A stretch of 64,000 bases of DNA from Isoetes taiwanensis (Eukaryota > Streptophyta > Lycopodiopsida > Isoetales > Isoetaceae), in assembly GCA_021234155.1 (NCBI GenBank), contig JAJEKV010000019.1, forward strand, positions 5,410,284-5,474,283, read 5' to 3'. The notes under the pieces were generated by a model. It was given only the letters and a program-made list of their open reading frames with translations, was not told the DNA's origin and did no database searches. Made by a program: the position numbers and the translations under genes. Below, piece by piece: positions 44,326-55,345 of the stretch (positions are counted from its first letter, which is position 1; the number at the start of each line of letters is the position of its first letter).

Positions 44326-45584
44326 GAGGAGTATTCTAAACACAATCTTAAATACAATCACATCATGTAATTTCATTGACATGATGATGTTGCCCACTAT
44401 GTGGCCATCATATATCTGTAATTTTCTACTATAATCTCTAATAAAGTTTAGCTTCAAGATCTTGCATCTGCAAAGAAGGCCCAAAACACTATGTCACAAC
44501 ATAGCATGACTGAGCTAGGTATCAACTGCTAATAATTTAGCTCAAATATGAGGGAGAACCAGTGACATGATAATCCGTGAAGATTCATTGACATAATTGA
44601 TGGCGGTATTCATTGACATATGATACTAATATATCTGTTTGAATAGAGTTTTTGCTAGATTGTCAATGATCGATCAAGGAATGACCATTATTTCCCTGAT
44701 TTCAAACAAAACACCATCAGAAGGGAGGCTCAATACTTATATACTTACGAGAAATGAATTACATATGTCTAAAGTAGCACAATTTTGCATGTTAAAATTT
44801 TTAAAATGAATGGCAGAAATCTAAATTCCAACTTGTTATAGCATCCAAAAATGGAAGGCAAAGCAACAGCCTTGGATTGCATCAAAGATTGTCATCCAAA
44901 TCCACTTGAGCCTATTGTAGGCGATGGTGTTAAAGATGTCTGAGTTGAGATCGTTGAAAACATGCCCGATGACTATGTCCCTGTAAACTTGAAACTGGAT
45001 AAAAAAACTGAGAGAAGAGGTTGTGAAACGAAACCCAGGAACTGGAACCCCGGCCGATGCCAAGCAAAAGGAAGGACGAAGTTCCCCTCTGCTTCGCCTC
45101 ACTGCCATAACATTGAAGCCAAAATACTTTGTGGAACATCTTGGCCATTGAATTTGTTATATGTCACAACTTTTTATTTGACCCGTTAGATTAATCCTGA
45201 TTGGTCACTCGCGCGTCTATGGGGAGATCATTATTTTTTTATTTTTATTTTGCCAATGGGAGGCTATGGAACTCTGCCATAATACCTACATCAATGCAAA
45301 GGCTTATTGAACTGAAGCACATGCCGACATTTTATCGATATGTGGTTGGGTGCCAAAATGTAAAGAAGTGAAGACGTAAGTTCCTTTTGTTAAGGAGGTG
45401 GTGATCTGAGAAGACTTGGATCAATGACATGGCATTCCAATGGTCACATCTTTTAGGATAAGTCGTGGTTGCAGTCAAGAGTCATACCTCTTGGGCAACT
45501 ATATGTAGCCATGGTTGGAGCTATTTCAATCATCCCATTCCATTCGTCCGATAGAGATTTGTTTTGTTATATGGTATTAGAGTG
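44326..45584. other. intergenic; possible LTR end near 45570
   Basis: No supported gene. At 45571-45586 the sequence TATGGTATTAGAGTGGGA resembles a tRNA-Met primer-binding site (TGGTATCAGAGC) with substitutions. That might mean an LTR ends just before it, but no matching LTR pair is seen. Confidence 0.35.
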
Positions 45585-47205
45585 GGAGGCTCTAAAAGAA
45601 GAAAAATTGGTTGCCCTATAGGGCAGCCAAATGAGAGGAATCTTGTAGAGGAGACAAAAAAGTGGAAGGTGCTAAATTGTTGCAGACGACAACAGTTGGA
45701 AAGGAGTAGATCAAGAATCGATCTGGAGGCTGCGTCAAGAAGGGATGACTGCAACAATCTTATGGCAAGAAATTCGATTGAGAATCAAATCTTTTTCTAG
45801 TCATCAAGAAGACCATGCTGGCAGCATGCCATGGAGGCCTGAGGTGTGAATAGACGCACTTGATGAAGAAAGGCAGTTAAAAAGATAGTTTTTTTTTTAA
45901 ATCAATGATTGATTATGTCCTTGCCAGAAATTGATTTTATCCTTTCCAGAAGATGGTCTAGTATCATTAAGGTCATGTCATCTACAAATGAAGATGCAAC
46001 TGGATGAAAATCAAGAGGATTTTTTGTAGACCAAAAACATGGCGATGGTTATCAAGATTGAAAACTGCACAATTATTTGAAGCAAAGGAACAGATTCGGT
46101 GAGGATGATGAAATTTTCTGGTATGTAAATGTTCCAATCAATAGTTTTTCAGTAGAATTAATATATTCTACTCCAGTCAAGATACAATACCTCCACATTG
46201 AATCTATGGAATATGGCAAGTAGTGGTTTATGCCACACCGAACCTGTGAAGCTAGACTTCTAAATTTAAGCTGTGGCAATAAATTCAAATTTAAAAGTCT
46301 AGCTTCATAGATTCACTGTGGTGTAAACCAGTGCTCGCCGGATTCCATGGATTCAATGTGGAGATATTCTCTTTATTGGAATAAGATGTATCACTTCTAC
46401 TAAAGAACTATTGACTTGAACATTTATATACTACGTAATTTTGTGATCATTCCCACTGGTTCTGTTACTAGAATAGGATGTATCACTTCTACTGAAGAAT
46501 TATTGGCTGGAATATTTATATACCAGGTAAGTTTGTAGCTCTGCTTCAAATAATTGCGCAGATCTCTGTTCAATAACCACGGGCATGCTTTTTTATCCTA
46601 GAAAATCTCTTGATTTTCATTTGATTGCTTCTTCATTTGTAGGTGACAGGATCTTAGTGATATTAGAGCATCTTCTGGCATGGACTAAATTATTCTTTGG
46701 TAAGAAATCCATTTCTTCAACTGCCCTTTCTTCAGCAGGTGTGTCCGTTCATACCTCTGACCTCGACATGCTGCAAGCATGGACTTCTTTTTCTAGACAA
46801 ATACACAAATTTTTACTCAAATTTCTTTCCATAACATTTGCTGCCATGCTTCTTGACATAACCTCCAGATTGATTCTTGGTCTGCTCCTCATCAAATGCT
46901 GTTGCTTGCAACAATTTTACTTGGGGGATGCACTTATCCAAGTGGAGGTATGCCATGTGCGTGCAAAAGATGATAAAAAATGCCCCTATATATAATTTTT
47001 GAAAGGCAAATCTGACACCTTCCATACAAAATCTACCCCAAGTAGTGGCAAAAAAAGCCCCTAATCCTACGTATATGTGTGGAAATGGGTCAAAAAAACC
47101 TCCCTACGAGTCACTTAGGCACTTTATGGCACCTATGGTGAATCCCCCTGCAATTTTAGCTTCTTCCACTTTCTTCTATCCTCTACAAGATTCCTCCCAT
47201 TCTTG
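45585..47205. repeat. large imperfect inverted duplication (arms about 0.65-0.7 kb)
   Basis: The left arm (about 45590-46266) is repeated in reverse complement by the right arm (about 46280-46925 and 47155-47205). Paired landmarks: GAAGCTAGACTTCTAAATTT (46250) with its complement near 46290, ATTATTTGAAGCA (46070) with TGCTTCAAATAAT (46541), CTCTTGATTTTCAT on the left complement with 46608 on the right, CAGATTGATTCTTGGTCTGC (46867) with the left complement near 45725, and CTCTACAAGATTCCTC on both (45645, 47191). The right arm has an internal partial duplication (GATGTATCACTTCTACT at 46387 and 46479) and a 230-bp insertion at about 46930-47155. The spacer is only about 15 nt, so a transcript would fold into one long hairpin. 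No coding function is evident. Confidence 0.8.
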
Positions 47206-47321
47206 CCAATCTCGAGATCTTCCATGCACCAGCTGCTCTACGAACAACGGATTTTTCTTCTCTTGAGAAGAACAAAATGAAAACTAAATTATGACCTGGT
47301 TGGAATAACCCCAACCATATA

Positions 47322-47610
47322 CACTACAAGGCACAAGGGTCTTTTGTCACGGGCAAATTTGTCATGCCAATAAAGTTTGTCACGTATTTTAATTTTGTCA
47401 CTCGTGACAAAGGCAAACCTTTTTTGCAACTCGTGACAAAAAATCAAACTAAAAAACCGTGACAAAAGACTAAAACTTGACACGCGTGACAAATATTTGT
47501 CATGCATGATAAACCTTAATAGCTTTTGTCACGCGTGACAAGCTCTTATCACGTGTGACAAATATTTGTCATGCAGACAAAACTTAATAACTTTTGTCAC
47601 GCGTGATAAA
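47322..47610 (+). mobile_element. CACTA-type (En/Spm) transposon end with palindromic subterminal repeats
   Basis: Starts CACTACAAGGCACAAGGG at 47322, the canonical CACTA terminus, preceded by ATA. The next 280 bp are packed with TTGTCAC/GTGACAA motifs in both orientations, several joined into the palindrome TTGTCACGCGTGACAA (around 47477, 47526, 47546 and 47594, with variants). Clustered subterminal motifs are where CACTA transposases bind. The opposite end (TTGTAGTG) was not found downstream by eye, and no transposase is present. The SET-gene remnant begins about 140 bp inside, so it may be captured cargo. Confidence 0.7.
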
Positions 47611-47745
47611 TAATATAGCCATTTATTTCAATTTTAAATCTGTTCATTTTAGCTCCCTTCTTATGCTCTTCTTCTCCTAGGCGCTCTGTTGGGTGCTTAT
47701 TATGGATCTCAACTTTTTTTAACAATCTGCCTCCTAGTATTAGGA

Positions 47746-48943
47746 GGAGGAGGATAAAAGAGTTGATAGATGCGGGTTTGCTCCCAGCCAACACAACTGA
47801 GACACGTCGAGGACACCATGCTGGTGAGTTTGAACCTTATTGGTGTCAATCATGTGTGGGGCAGCACAATCGATTGGCTATGGTGATTAAGCGGCATTTG
47901 CAGTCAAATGGTACTTATTGGGATGCTTCTTAAAGCTTTTGTAGGCGTTTTGGCATGCCCTACAATCCAACACCAGTAGATGGACAGGTTAGTAAATAAT
48001 TTGATTTGTTATAGGTTTATTTTATTATCTAGTATGTTGGGATAAATAGTTGTATTTTAGTATACAGTCTTTTATTTAAAAAGCATTCTATGTTTAAACA
48101 GAACTCAACACAACGAGCCATAATCAATTTTTCGAGGGGAGTTTGGAGACATGTTGGAGATGATGATGAAATAGATTCTGCACAAAGTGCATCCCACTAT
48201 AGGACCCGTGGATCAAGCCACATAAATGTACATAGTGGAAGTAGTTTCCAAGTTGTGGGGTGTGACATACCTGATTTACCAATGCCGTGTCACATTGAGA
48301 GATTATTAAAATTTGTAGATCTACGAAGATTAGGTCTATTTAGTGGTCCATTGCCTAATTTAGGTGACATATTCACTTATTGGGGTCGTCGATATGTAAT
48401 AAAGCAGTCTACGCTCCCTGGATCTGGAAGGGGATTATTCATTGCCCAAAATCTTCGTGTTGGTAATTCAGTTGTCCCTTTGATGATCTATAGAGGTCCA
48501 GAGTATAGTGCATTCGAGTGGGAGGCATTAATATATTATTCATTTTCTATGATGGTATACGGTTGCAACAGTAATGCATGCACTATGAATGAGATCAGAG
48601 TACAATGAGCACAAGAGATCTTACATTGATGGTCGTGTGGAAGAGCATGGCAATATAGCGGAGCTGATCAACAACTGTGGTGCCAATAAAAATATCATCA
48701 ATTGCATGTTTGAAGAAAAAAGTAATGATCGTGAGGAGTTCATGACAAGAATGTCTAAGCACTTTGTTATGGTTGTTGCTATCAAGAGCCTCAGAGAGGG
48801 CGACGAGTTATTTTTTACATAGTGCATAATGAGCAATGCATGGAGAAATGGGTTCGAAAGTATGATGAGCTAAAGCAAGCCAGGGAACTAGAACAATGGC
48901 AATGGCGACAACAATCACAAGCACCATACCCTCTAGTTCGACC
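47746..48943 (+). pseudogene. SET-domain protein remnant, one intron
   Basis: Exon 1 (about 47746-47987) encodes RRRRIKELIDAGLLPANTTE ... EPYWCQSCVGQHNRLAMVIK, with a TAA at about 47932. An intron with GT...AG borders (47988-48101) leads in frame into exon 2 (NSTQRAIINFSRGVW). The SET part reads LPGSGRGLFIAQNLRVGNSV and MIYRGPEY, then after a frameshift near 48600 YIDGRVEEHGNIAELINNCG, NKNIINCMF and MVVAIKSLREGDELFFT. SET enzymes methylate lysines; the GRGLF, NC and 'G-DELFFTY' motifs fit, but a TAG replaces the tyrosine codon after FFT. The frame resumes as YDELKQARELEQWQWRQQ and runs into satellite-like sequence (PLVRPL) cut by the solo LTR. It could be a gene fragment carried by the CACTA element. 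Confidence 0.7.
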
Positions 48944-48949
48944 ACTTTA

Positions 48950-50546
48950 TGTGACGTTCCAGCATAGTATACGGTCCCAGGACGTATACTGTACTGCCTC
49001 GTCACGCGTACACGCCATCCCGATTGACGTGTACGCCAACGTGTAGCCAAGCAAGTAGCACCCTAGGGGGCAATTTGCAAGGTGTGTACATTTATTTATG
49101 TGCACATTATTATTTATGTGCACATTTATTCATGTGCACATTTATCATGTGTACACTTTATGCCACCTAGTTAATAAAGGCAAGTGGGCCACATCAATTA
49201 TCCCACATGCTCAAAGGGATAATGGGGAACCCTAGCCCTAACCCTTAACCTATATAAGTATAGGAAAACCTAACTTTCCATTTTCGTCCACAGCCTTCTA
49301 GAGCTCTGTTTTGCTTGCTCCAAGAGCCAATCTCGCCTCCCAAAGTCTGTATGAGCAGTCCAGCTCATCAGCTTTCCTTTCTAGCTTCATCTTCAAGCAG
49401 TTCTGCAGCATGGATGCGTTCAGAGCAGGAGGAGCGAGCCAGGGATCAGGTATTTTGCCAATTCAATAGTTTAAACCGCCTCCCAGACATAGAATAAGTA
49501 GGTTTAGCCTATTGATTTGCCCATAGCAGCCATCTAGATCTCTAGATATCGAGCCATAACTAAAGAACCTAACTCTGTGATTTAGATTAAATCTTGTTCT
49601 TTAGTTCTTCTGTGATATGTATGTGATGATGCATCTCTGTGGACTCATTGTATTGGGAAGGGGGGTAGAGACCTTAAAGCCTAGTAGTTGATGCTCCTAG
49701 CTAGCCTCTTTAGTGCACTGTAAATTCGGCCTGTGTACAAGAACCACACCGGTTGTGGGTGAAGGGGCCGACCGGGCTTACAAGGAGGTTCATGTCCCGA
49801 CTCATGATCATGTCCCTCCTCGTAGTAAAGCCTATTGGGGACTATTCTCAACTAGACCTAATGCTCACACACATCATGCGTGAGGGCTTTGCATGGGTTC
49901 GACACTCTTGAGGTGGTGTACACCTTCCATGGAGTTCAAGTCGAGCACGGCAAAGGGCCCTCTAGTCACCTTGAGTCAGCATGCCAATCTCTGGTGGGAG
50001 TGATCCCTACCGCCCCATCGAACTAGGGAGATGCAACCCAGGAATTGCCCCTTGGCTATGCATCCGGGCGGGCTACACTGTCCCGAGTCCCAACACTTTT
50101 CAACCTACTATGCAAAGTGTGCACGGGAGGGGCGGATGGAGTGGACTACCCTAAGCCATGTTCTTATGCCAGCCAAATCCATTGCCATGAATCTGTCTGC
50201 AATGACCTCTGGAGACCCAAGCCGTCAGTCATCCCCTTTGAGTCTGAGCCTTGGGTAGGATCTCCATATGTGATGTACTGATCTTTGCCTATGCAGATAT
50301 ATGGAGAGCCATCATTCGTGATGGTCATGTGATGTAGATGTTGTATACTGACATGTATGTTTACGCTTTCGCAGCTAGGTAGGCCCTGAAGGGAGACAGG
50401 GTAAATGACCCCTTCATTCTTCCCACTGGAACTCATCAAGGTTGCAGTGACATGTGGAGGGCCCTATATTAGCATGGAGCTGGTATGGGGAATGAACTCA
50501 TGTTTGTATACGGTGAGTGCACCGTATACGAGTAGGGGACGTCACA
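48950..50546 (+). mobile_element. solo LTR, 1597 bp, with 5-bp target duplication
   Basis: Begins TGTGACGTTCC and ends GGGGACGTCACA, so the terminal 8 bp (TGTGACGT/ACGTCACA) are inverted repeats in TG...CA form. CTTTA flanks both sides (48945-48949 and 50547-50551). Removing the element joins TAGTTCGACCACTTTA to AGCAAGCTCAGAATG, which is the continuous satellite monomer sequence, so this is a clean insertion into the array edge. A TATATAAG box lies about 300 bp in (49251-49258). There is no internal coding region and the two ends are not direct repeats, so it is one LTR left by recombination. Ty1 versus Ty3 lineage cannot be told. Confidence 0.88.
49251..49258 (+). promoter_or_regulatory. TATA box of the solo LTR
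   Basis: TATATAAG preceded by AACC, 300 bp inside the LTR and followed about 35 bp later by pyrimidine-rich sequence suitable for a start site. It is the expected U3/R promoter position of a plant LTR. Confidence 0.6.
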
Positions 50547-50551
50547 CTTTA

Positions 50552-53500
50552 GCAAGCTCAGAATGTGCTTTTAACTTTGTGCATGAGTCAAAAACATCCA
50601 ATTTACTTTAGGGACTATGCGTGCAAGCTCTCAACCACTTCAGAGGCAGGGAAGGCTTCCAAAACCTAAACCCTACAAATTTAGTAGGGTTTAAGTATCG
50701 GAGCATCAAAACAGCTTCATCTGCTAATCCCACCATTCAAATGGTAGGTCATGTCAAATGAAATGTCTCTCAAAAGAAAAAATGAACACCTACCGCATGG
50801 ATGTGCCAACCCCCAAATTTTCCCCTTTCCCACGTAGGGGCACGACCAAGAAATGGGGTGTTCCTCCAGTTAGACCATTCTAGCAAACTCATAATGTGGT
50901 TTTGACTTTGTGCATGAGTCAAAAACATCGAATCTACTTTAGGAACTATGCATGCAAGCTCTCGACCACTTTAGAGGCAGCGAAGGCTGCCAAAATTTAA
51001 ACCCTATAGATTTAGTAGGGTTTAAGTATCGGGGCACCAAAACAGCTTCATCTGCTAATCCCACCATTCAAATGGTAGCTCATGTCCCATGAAACATCTC
51101 TCAAAAGAAAAAATGAACACCTACCGCACGGATGTGCCAACCCCCAAATTTTCCCCTTCTCGACGTAGGGGCACGACGAGAAAATGGCGTGGTCTCCCAA
51201 TTTAGCCACTCTATCGAGCTCATAATCTAATTTTAAATTCACACATGAGTTCAAAGCATCGAAGTTACTCTAGGGACTAACTTCCATGACTAATAGAGCT
51301 AATCTCTACTCGATATGAGTAACTAGTGGACCTCTCATACAATGCACTCCTTGCCTAGTGTGCTAATTTAAGCATAGGATGCACTAGGCAAGCCAGGCGT
51401 TTGATCGATTGTCTACTCCTCAAACATGTGTTTAGGGGTGACTCTGGCCGTCTAGATGCAAGGACGGAGCCAAACTGTCATGTCCTGCCTTCTAGCATGC
51501 CCGATTGCATAATGTCTAGCTTGTTACGAGCCATCGCAAGGGCGCAAGTTTGGAACCGGTGCTAGGAAGGGGTTCTTTGTTCTCACTCTTGGGGCTTCTT
51601 TTCGGACCCTTGAGGAAACTGTGCACGTAAGCTCTCGGCAACTTTCGAGGTAAGGAAGGCTATGAAGACCTAAATCCTACAGATTTTGTAGGGTTTACGT
51701 ATCAAGGCACCAAAATAGCGTCGTTTACTAATCCCATCGTTCAAATACGAGTTCATGTCCCAAGAAAAATCTCTGAAAATAAAAGTTGGAAATCCAATGC
51801 ATGGATGTGCCAACATCCAAATTTTTCCCTTTCCCACGTAGGGGCACGACCGAGAAATGGGGTGTTCCTCTAGTTCGACCACTCTTGCAAGCTCAAAATG
51901 TGCTTCTAATTTTGTGCATGAGTAAAAAACATCCAATTTACTTTAGGGACTATGAATGTAAGCTCCCGACCACTTCAAAGGCAGGGAAGGCTTCCAAAAC
52001 CTAAACCCTACAGATTTAGTAGGGTTTAAGTATCGGGGCACCAAAACAGCTTCATCTGCTAATCCCACCGTTCAAATGGTAGGTCATATCCCATGAAACG
52101 TCGGTCAAAAGAAAAAATGAACACCTACTGCAAGGATGTGCCAAACCCCCAAATTTTCCCCCTTCCCACATAGGGGCACGACCAAGAAATGGGGTATTCC
52201 TCCAGTTTGACCACTCTAGCAAGCTCAGAATGTGGTTTTTGACTTTGTGCATGAGTCAAAAACATCGAATGTACTTTACAGACTATGCATGCAAGCTATC
52301 GACCACTTCAGCAACAGGAAAGGCTACCAAAACCTAAGCCCTACAGATTTAGTAGGGTTTAAGTATCAGAGCACCAAAACAGCTTCATCTGCTAATCCCA
52401 CCATTCAAATGGTAGCTCATGTCCCATGAAACATCTTTGAAAAGATAAAATGAACACCTACTGCACGGATGTGCCAACCCCCAAATTTTCCCTTTCTCAA
52501 CGTAGGGGCACAACGAGAAAATGGTGTGGTCCCCCAATTCATCCACTGTATCCAGCTCGGAATCTAATTTTGACTTCGCACATGAGTTCAAAGCATCGAA
52601 GTTAACCTAGGGGCCAACTGCCATGACCAATAGAGGTAATCTCTTATGAGCAACTAGTGGACCTCTCATTAAATGCACTCCTTGCCTAGTGTGCTAATCT
52701 AAGCATATGATGTACTAGGCAAGCCAGGCGTTTGCACGATTGTCTACTCCTCAAATATGTGTTCAAGGGTGACTCTGGCCGTCTAGATGCAAGGACAGAG
52801 CCAAACTGTCATGTCATGCCTTCTAACATGCCCAGTTGCATAATGTCTAGCTTGTTACGAGCCATCGCAAGGGCACAAGTTTGGAACTGGTGCCTAGGAA
52901 GGGGTTCTTTGTTCTCACTCTTGGGGCCTCTTTTCAGACCCTTGAGGAAACTGTGCATGTAAGCTCTCGACAACTTTCGAGGTAATGAAGGCTGTCAAGG
53001 CCTAAACCCTACAGATTTAGTAGGGTTTACGCATCAAGGCACCAGAATTATGTTGTTTGCTAATCCCATCGTTCAAATAAGAGTTCGTGTCCCAAGAAAA
53101 ATATTTGAAAATAAAAGTTGAAAATCCAATGAACGAATGTGCCAACCCCCAAATTTTTTCCTTTTCCACATAGGGGCACGACCAAGAAATGGGGTGTTCC
53201 TCCAGTTCGACCACTCTTGCAAGCTCAAAATGTGCTTTTAACTTTGTGCATGAGTCAAAAACATCTAATTTACTTTAGGGACTATGCATGCAAGCTCCCG
53301 ACCATTTCAGAGGCCGGGAAGGCTTCCAAAACCTAAACCCTACAGATTTAGTAGGGTTTAAGTATTGGGGCACCAAAACAACTTCATCTGCTAATCCCAC
53401 CGTTCAAATGGTAGGTCATGTCCCATGAAACGTTTCTCAAAAGAAAAAATGAACACCTACCGCACGGATCTACCAATCCCCAAATTCCCCCCCTCCCACG

Positions 53501-54855
53501 TAGGGGCACGACCAAGAAATGGGGTGTTCCTCCAGTTCGACCACTCTAGCAAGCTCAGAATGTGGTTTTGACTTTGTGCATGAGTCAAAAACATCGAATC
53601 TAGTTTAGGGGCTATGCATGCAAGCTATCGACCGAAGGCTACCAAAATCTAAACCCTACAGATTTAGTAGGGTTTAAGTATCGGGGCACCAAAACAGCTT
53701 CATATGCTAATCCCACCATTCAAATGGTAGCTCATGTTCCATAAAACATCTCTGAAAAGAAAAAATGGACACCTACCGCACGGATGTGCCAACCCGCAAA
53801 TTTTTCCTTTCTCGACATAAGGGCACAACGAGAAAATGGCGTGGTCCCCCAATTCAGCCACTGTATTGAGCTCGGAATCTGATATTGACTTCGCATATGA
53901 GTTCAAAGCATCGAATTTACTTTAGGGATTAACTTCCATGACCAATAGAGCTAATCTCTACTCGATATGAGCAACTAGTGGACCTCTCATTCAATGCACT
54001 CCTTGCCTAGTGCGCTAATCTAAGCATAGAATGTACTAGGCAAGCCAGGAGTTTGATCGATTGTCTACTCCTCAAACATGAGTTCAGGGGTGACTCTGGC
54101 CATCTAGATGCAAGGACGTAGCCAAACTGTCATGTCCTGCCTTCTAGCATGCCCGGTTGCATAATGTCTAGCTTGTTACGAGCCATCGCAAGGGCGCAAG
54201 TTTGTAACCGGTGCCTAGGAAGGGTCATCTGCTAATCCCACCATTCAAATGGTAGCTCATGTCCCATGAAACATCTCTGAAAAGAAAAAGTGAACACCTA
54301 CCGCACAGATGTGCCGACCCCCAAATTTTCCTTTTCTCGGCGTAGGGGAACAACGAGAAAATGGTGTGGTCCCCCAATTCAGCCACTGTATCGAGCTCAG
54401 AATCTAATTTTGACTTTGCAAGTGAGTTCAAAGCATCGAAGTTAATCTAGGGACCAACTTCCATGACCAATAGAGCTAATCTCTACTCGATATGAGCAAC
54501 TAGTGGACCTCTCATTCAATGCACTCCTTGCCTAGTGTGCTAATCTAAGCATAGGATGTACTAGGCAAGCCAGACATTTGATCGATTGTCTACTCCTCAA
54601 ACATGTGTTCAGAGGTGACTCTGGCCATCTAGATGCAAGGACGGAGCCAAACTGTCACATCCTGCCTTCTAGCATGCCCGGTTGCATAATGTCTAGCTTG
54701 TTACGAGCCATCGCAAGGGCGCAACTTTGGAACCAGTGCCTAGGAAGGGGTTCTTTGTTCTCACTCTTGGGGCCTCTTTTCGGACCATTGAGGAAACTGT
54801 GCACGTAAGCTCTCGACAACTTTCGAGGTAGGGAAGGCTATCAAGACCTAAACCC
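50552..54855. repeat. satellite-like array: about 331-bp monomers in a 1.33-kb higher-order repeat
   Basis: Anchor words (GCTCAGAATG/GCTCATAATC type) occur at 50556, 50887, 51218, 51891, 52223, 52555, 53223, 53553, 53870 and 54395. Monomers are about 331 bp; every third one (from 51218, 52555, 53870) carries an extra block of about 345 bp (CACTCCTTGCCTAGTG ... AGCCATCGCAAGGGC). The whole triplet therefore recurs every 1315-1337 bp, and monomers three apart are more alike than neighbours. Each monomer has AAACCCTACAGATTTAGTAG followed by GGTTT, an inverted pair. The last copy is shortened by a deletion at about 54222. Sequence just left of the solo LTR (48933-48949) also belongs to the array. 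Confidence 0.88.
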
Positions 54856-54888
54856 TTCGGCGCCTAATCTGGGATGAGAAAACAACTC

Positions 54889-55345
54889 TCAGCGGTAATT
54901 GACTGTAAGTAGCGTAGGCATTAATAATTTTCTCCGTCTTTCTATCTTCAGAAGTTTGAAGAATGCTTTTTCGTTCAAGAAGCAGGAATTTTTGAGTTCA
55001 TCTTCATCACATACTATCTTGGTCAATTTATCACATAGCTCACCACTTTTTTGTCCGCTTAGAATTTCCAAAACCATCATATCATAACTATATACATCCT
55101 TTTTTTTTAAGTAATTCCTCCTTTTACTAACAAATCTGGAGCTACATATCCCGGAGTACCACTGAATGTGTTTGTCATCATAATGCTCTGATCTCTGTTC
55201 ATGAACCTAGACAATCCAAAATCAGTTACCTTGGGAGGGAAGTTTGAGTCTAGAAGGATGTTCTGTGGCTTCAAATTCAAATGCAATATTCTATCCCTGC
55301 ACCGTTCATGCAAATATGCCATGCCTTGTGCAACTCCTAATGCCT
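54889..55345 (-). pseudogene. receptor-like kinase fragment (S-domain SD2-5-like), kinase subdomains VI-IX
   Basis: Reading down the minus strand from 55345: ALGVAQGMAYLHERC, then ILHLNLKPQNILLD (catalytic loop), KVTDFGLSR (metal loop), GTPGYVAPDLL (activation segment), a frameshift in an A-run near 55108, then DVYSYDMMVLEILSGQKSGE. Spacing and wording match plant S-domain/lectin receptor kinases. The catalytic loop has HLN where HRD or HCD is expected, losing the proton-acceptor aspartate, and the APE motif reads APD. No N-lobe, transmembrane segment or ectodomain lies upstream; similarity stops at 55345. The right edge of the satellite lies only about 35 bp away. Dead fragment. Confidence 0.85.

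Noticed and set aside
46585-46995. 136-codon plus-strand ORF as a gene
   Set aside because: It lies within the right arm of the inverted duplication; the other arm does not preserve the frame, and there is no recognisable domain.
50552-54855. CRISPR-like array
   Set aside because: Repeat units are hundreds of bases with no short repeat/unique spacer pattern, and the context is eukaryotic; it is a higher-order satellite.
50650-54860. telomere-like AAACCCTA sequence
   Set aside because: AAACCCTAC appears once per satellite monomer within an inverted pair, not as tandem heptamers.
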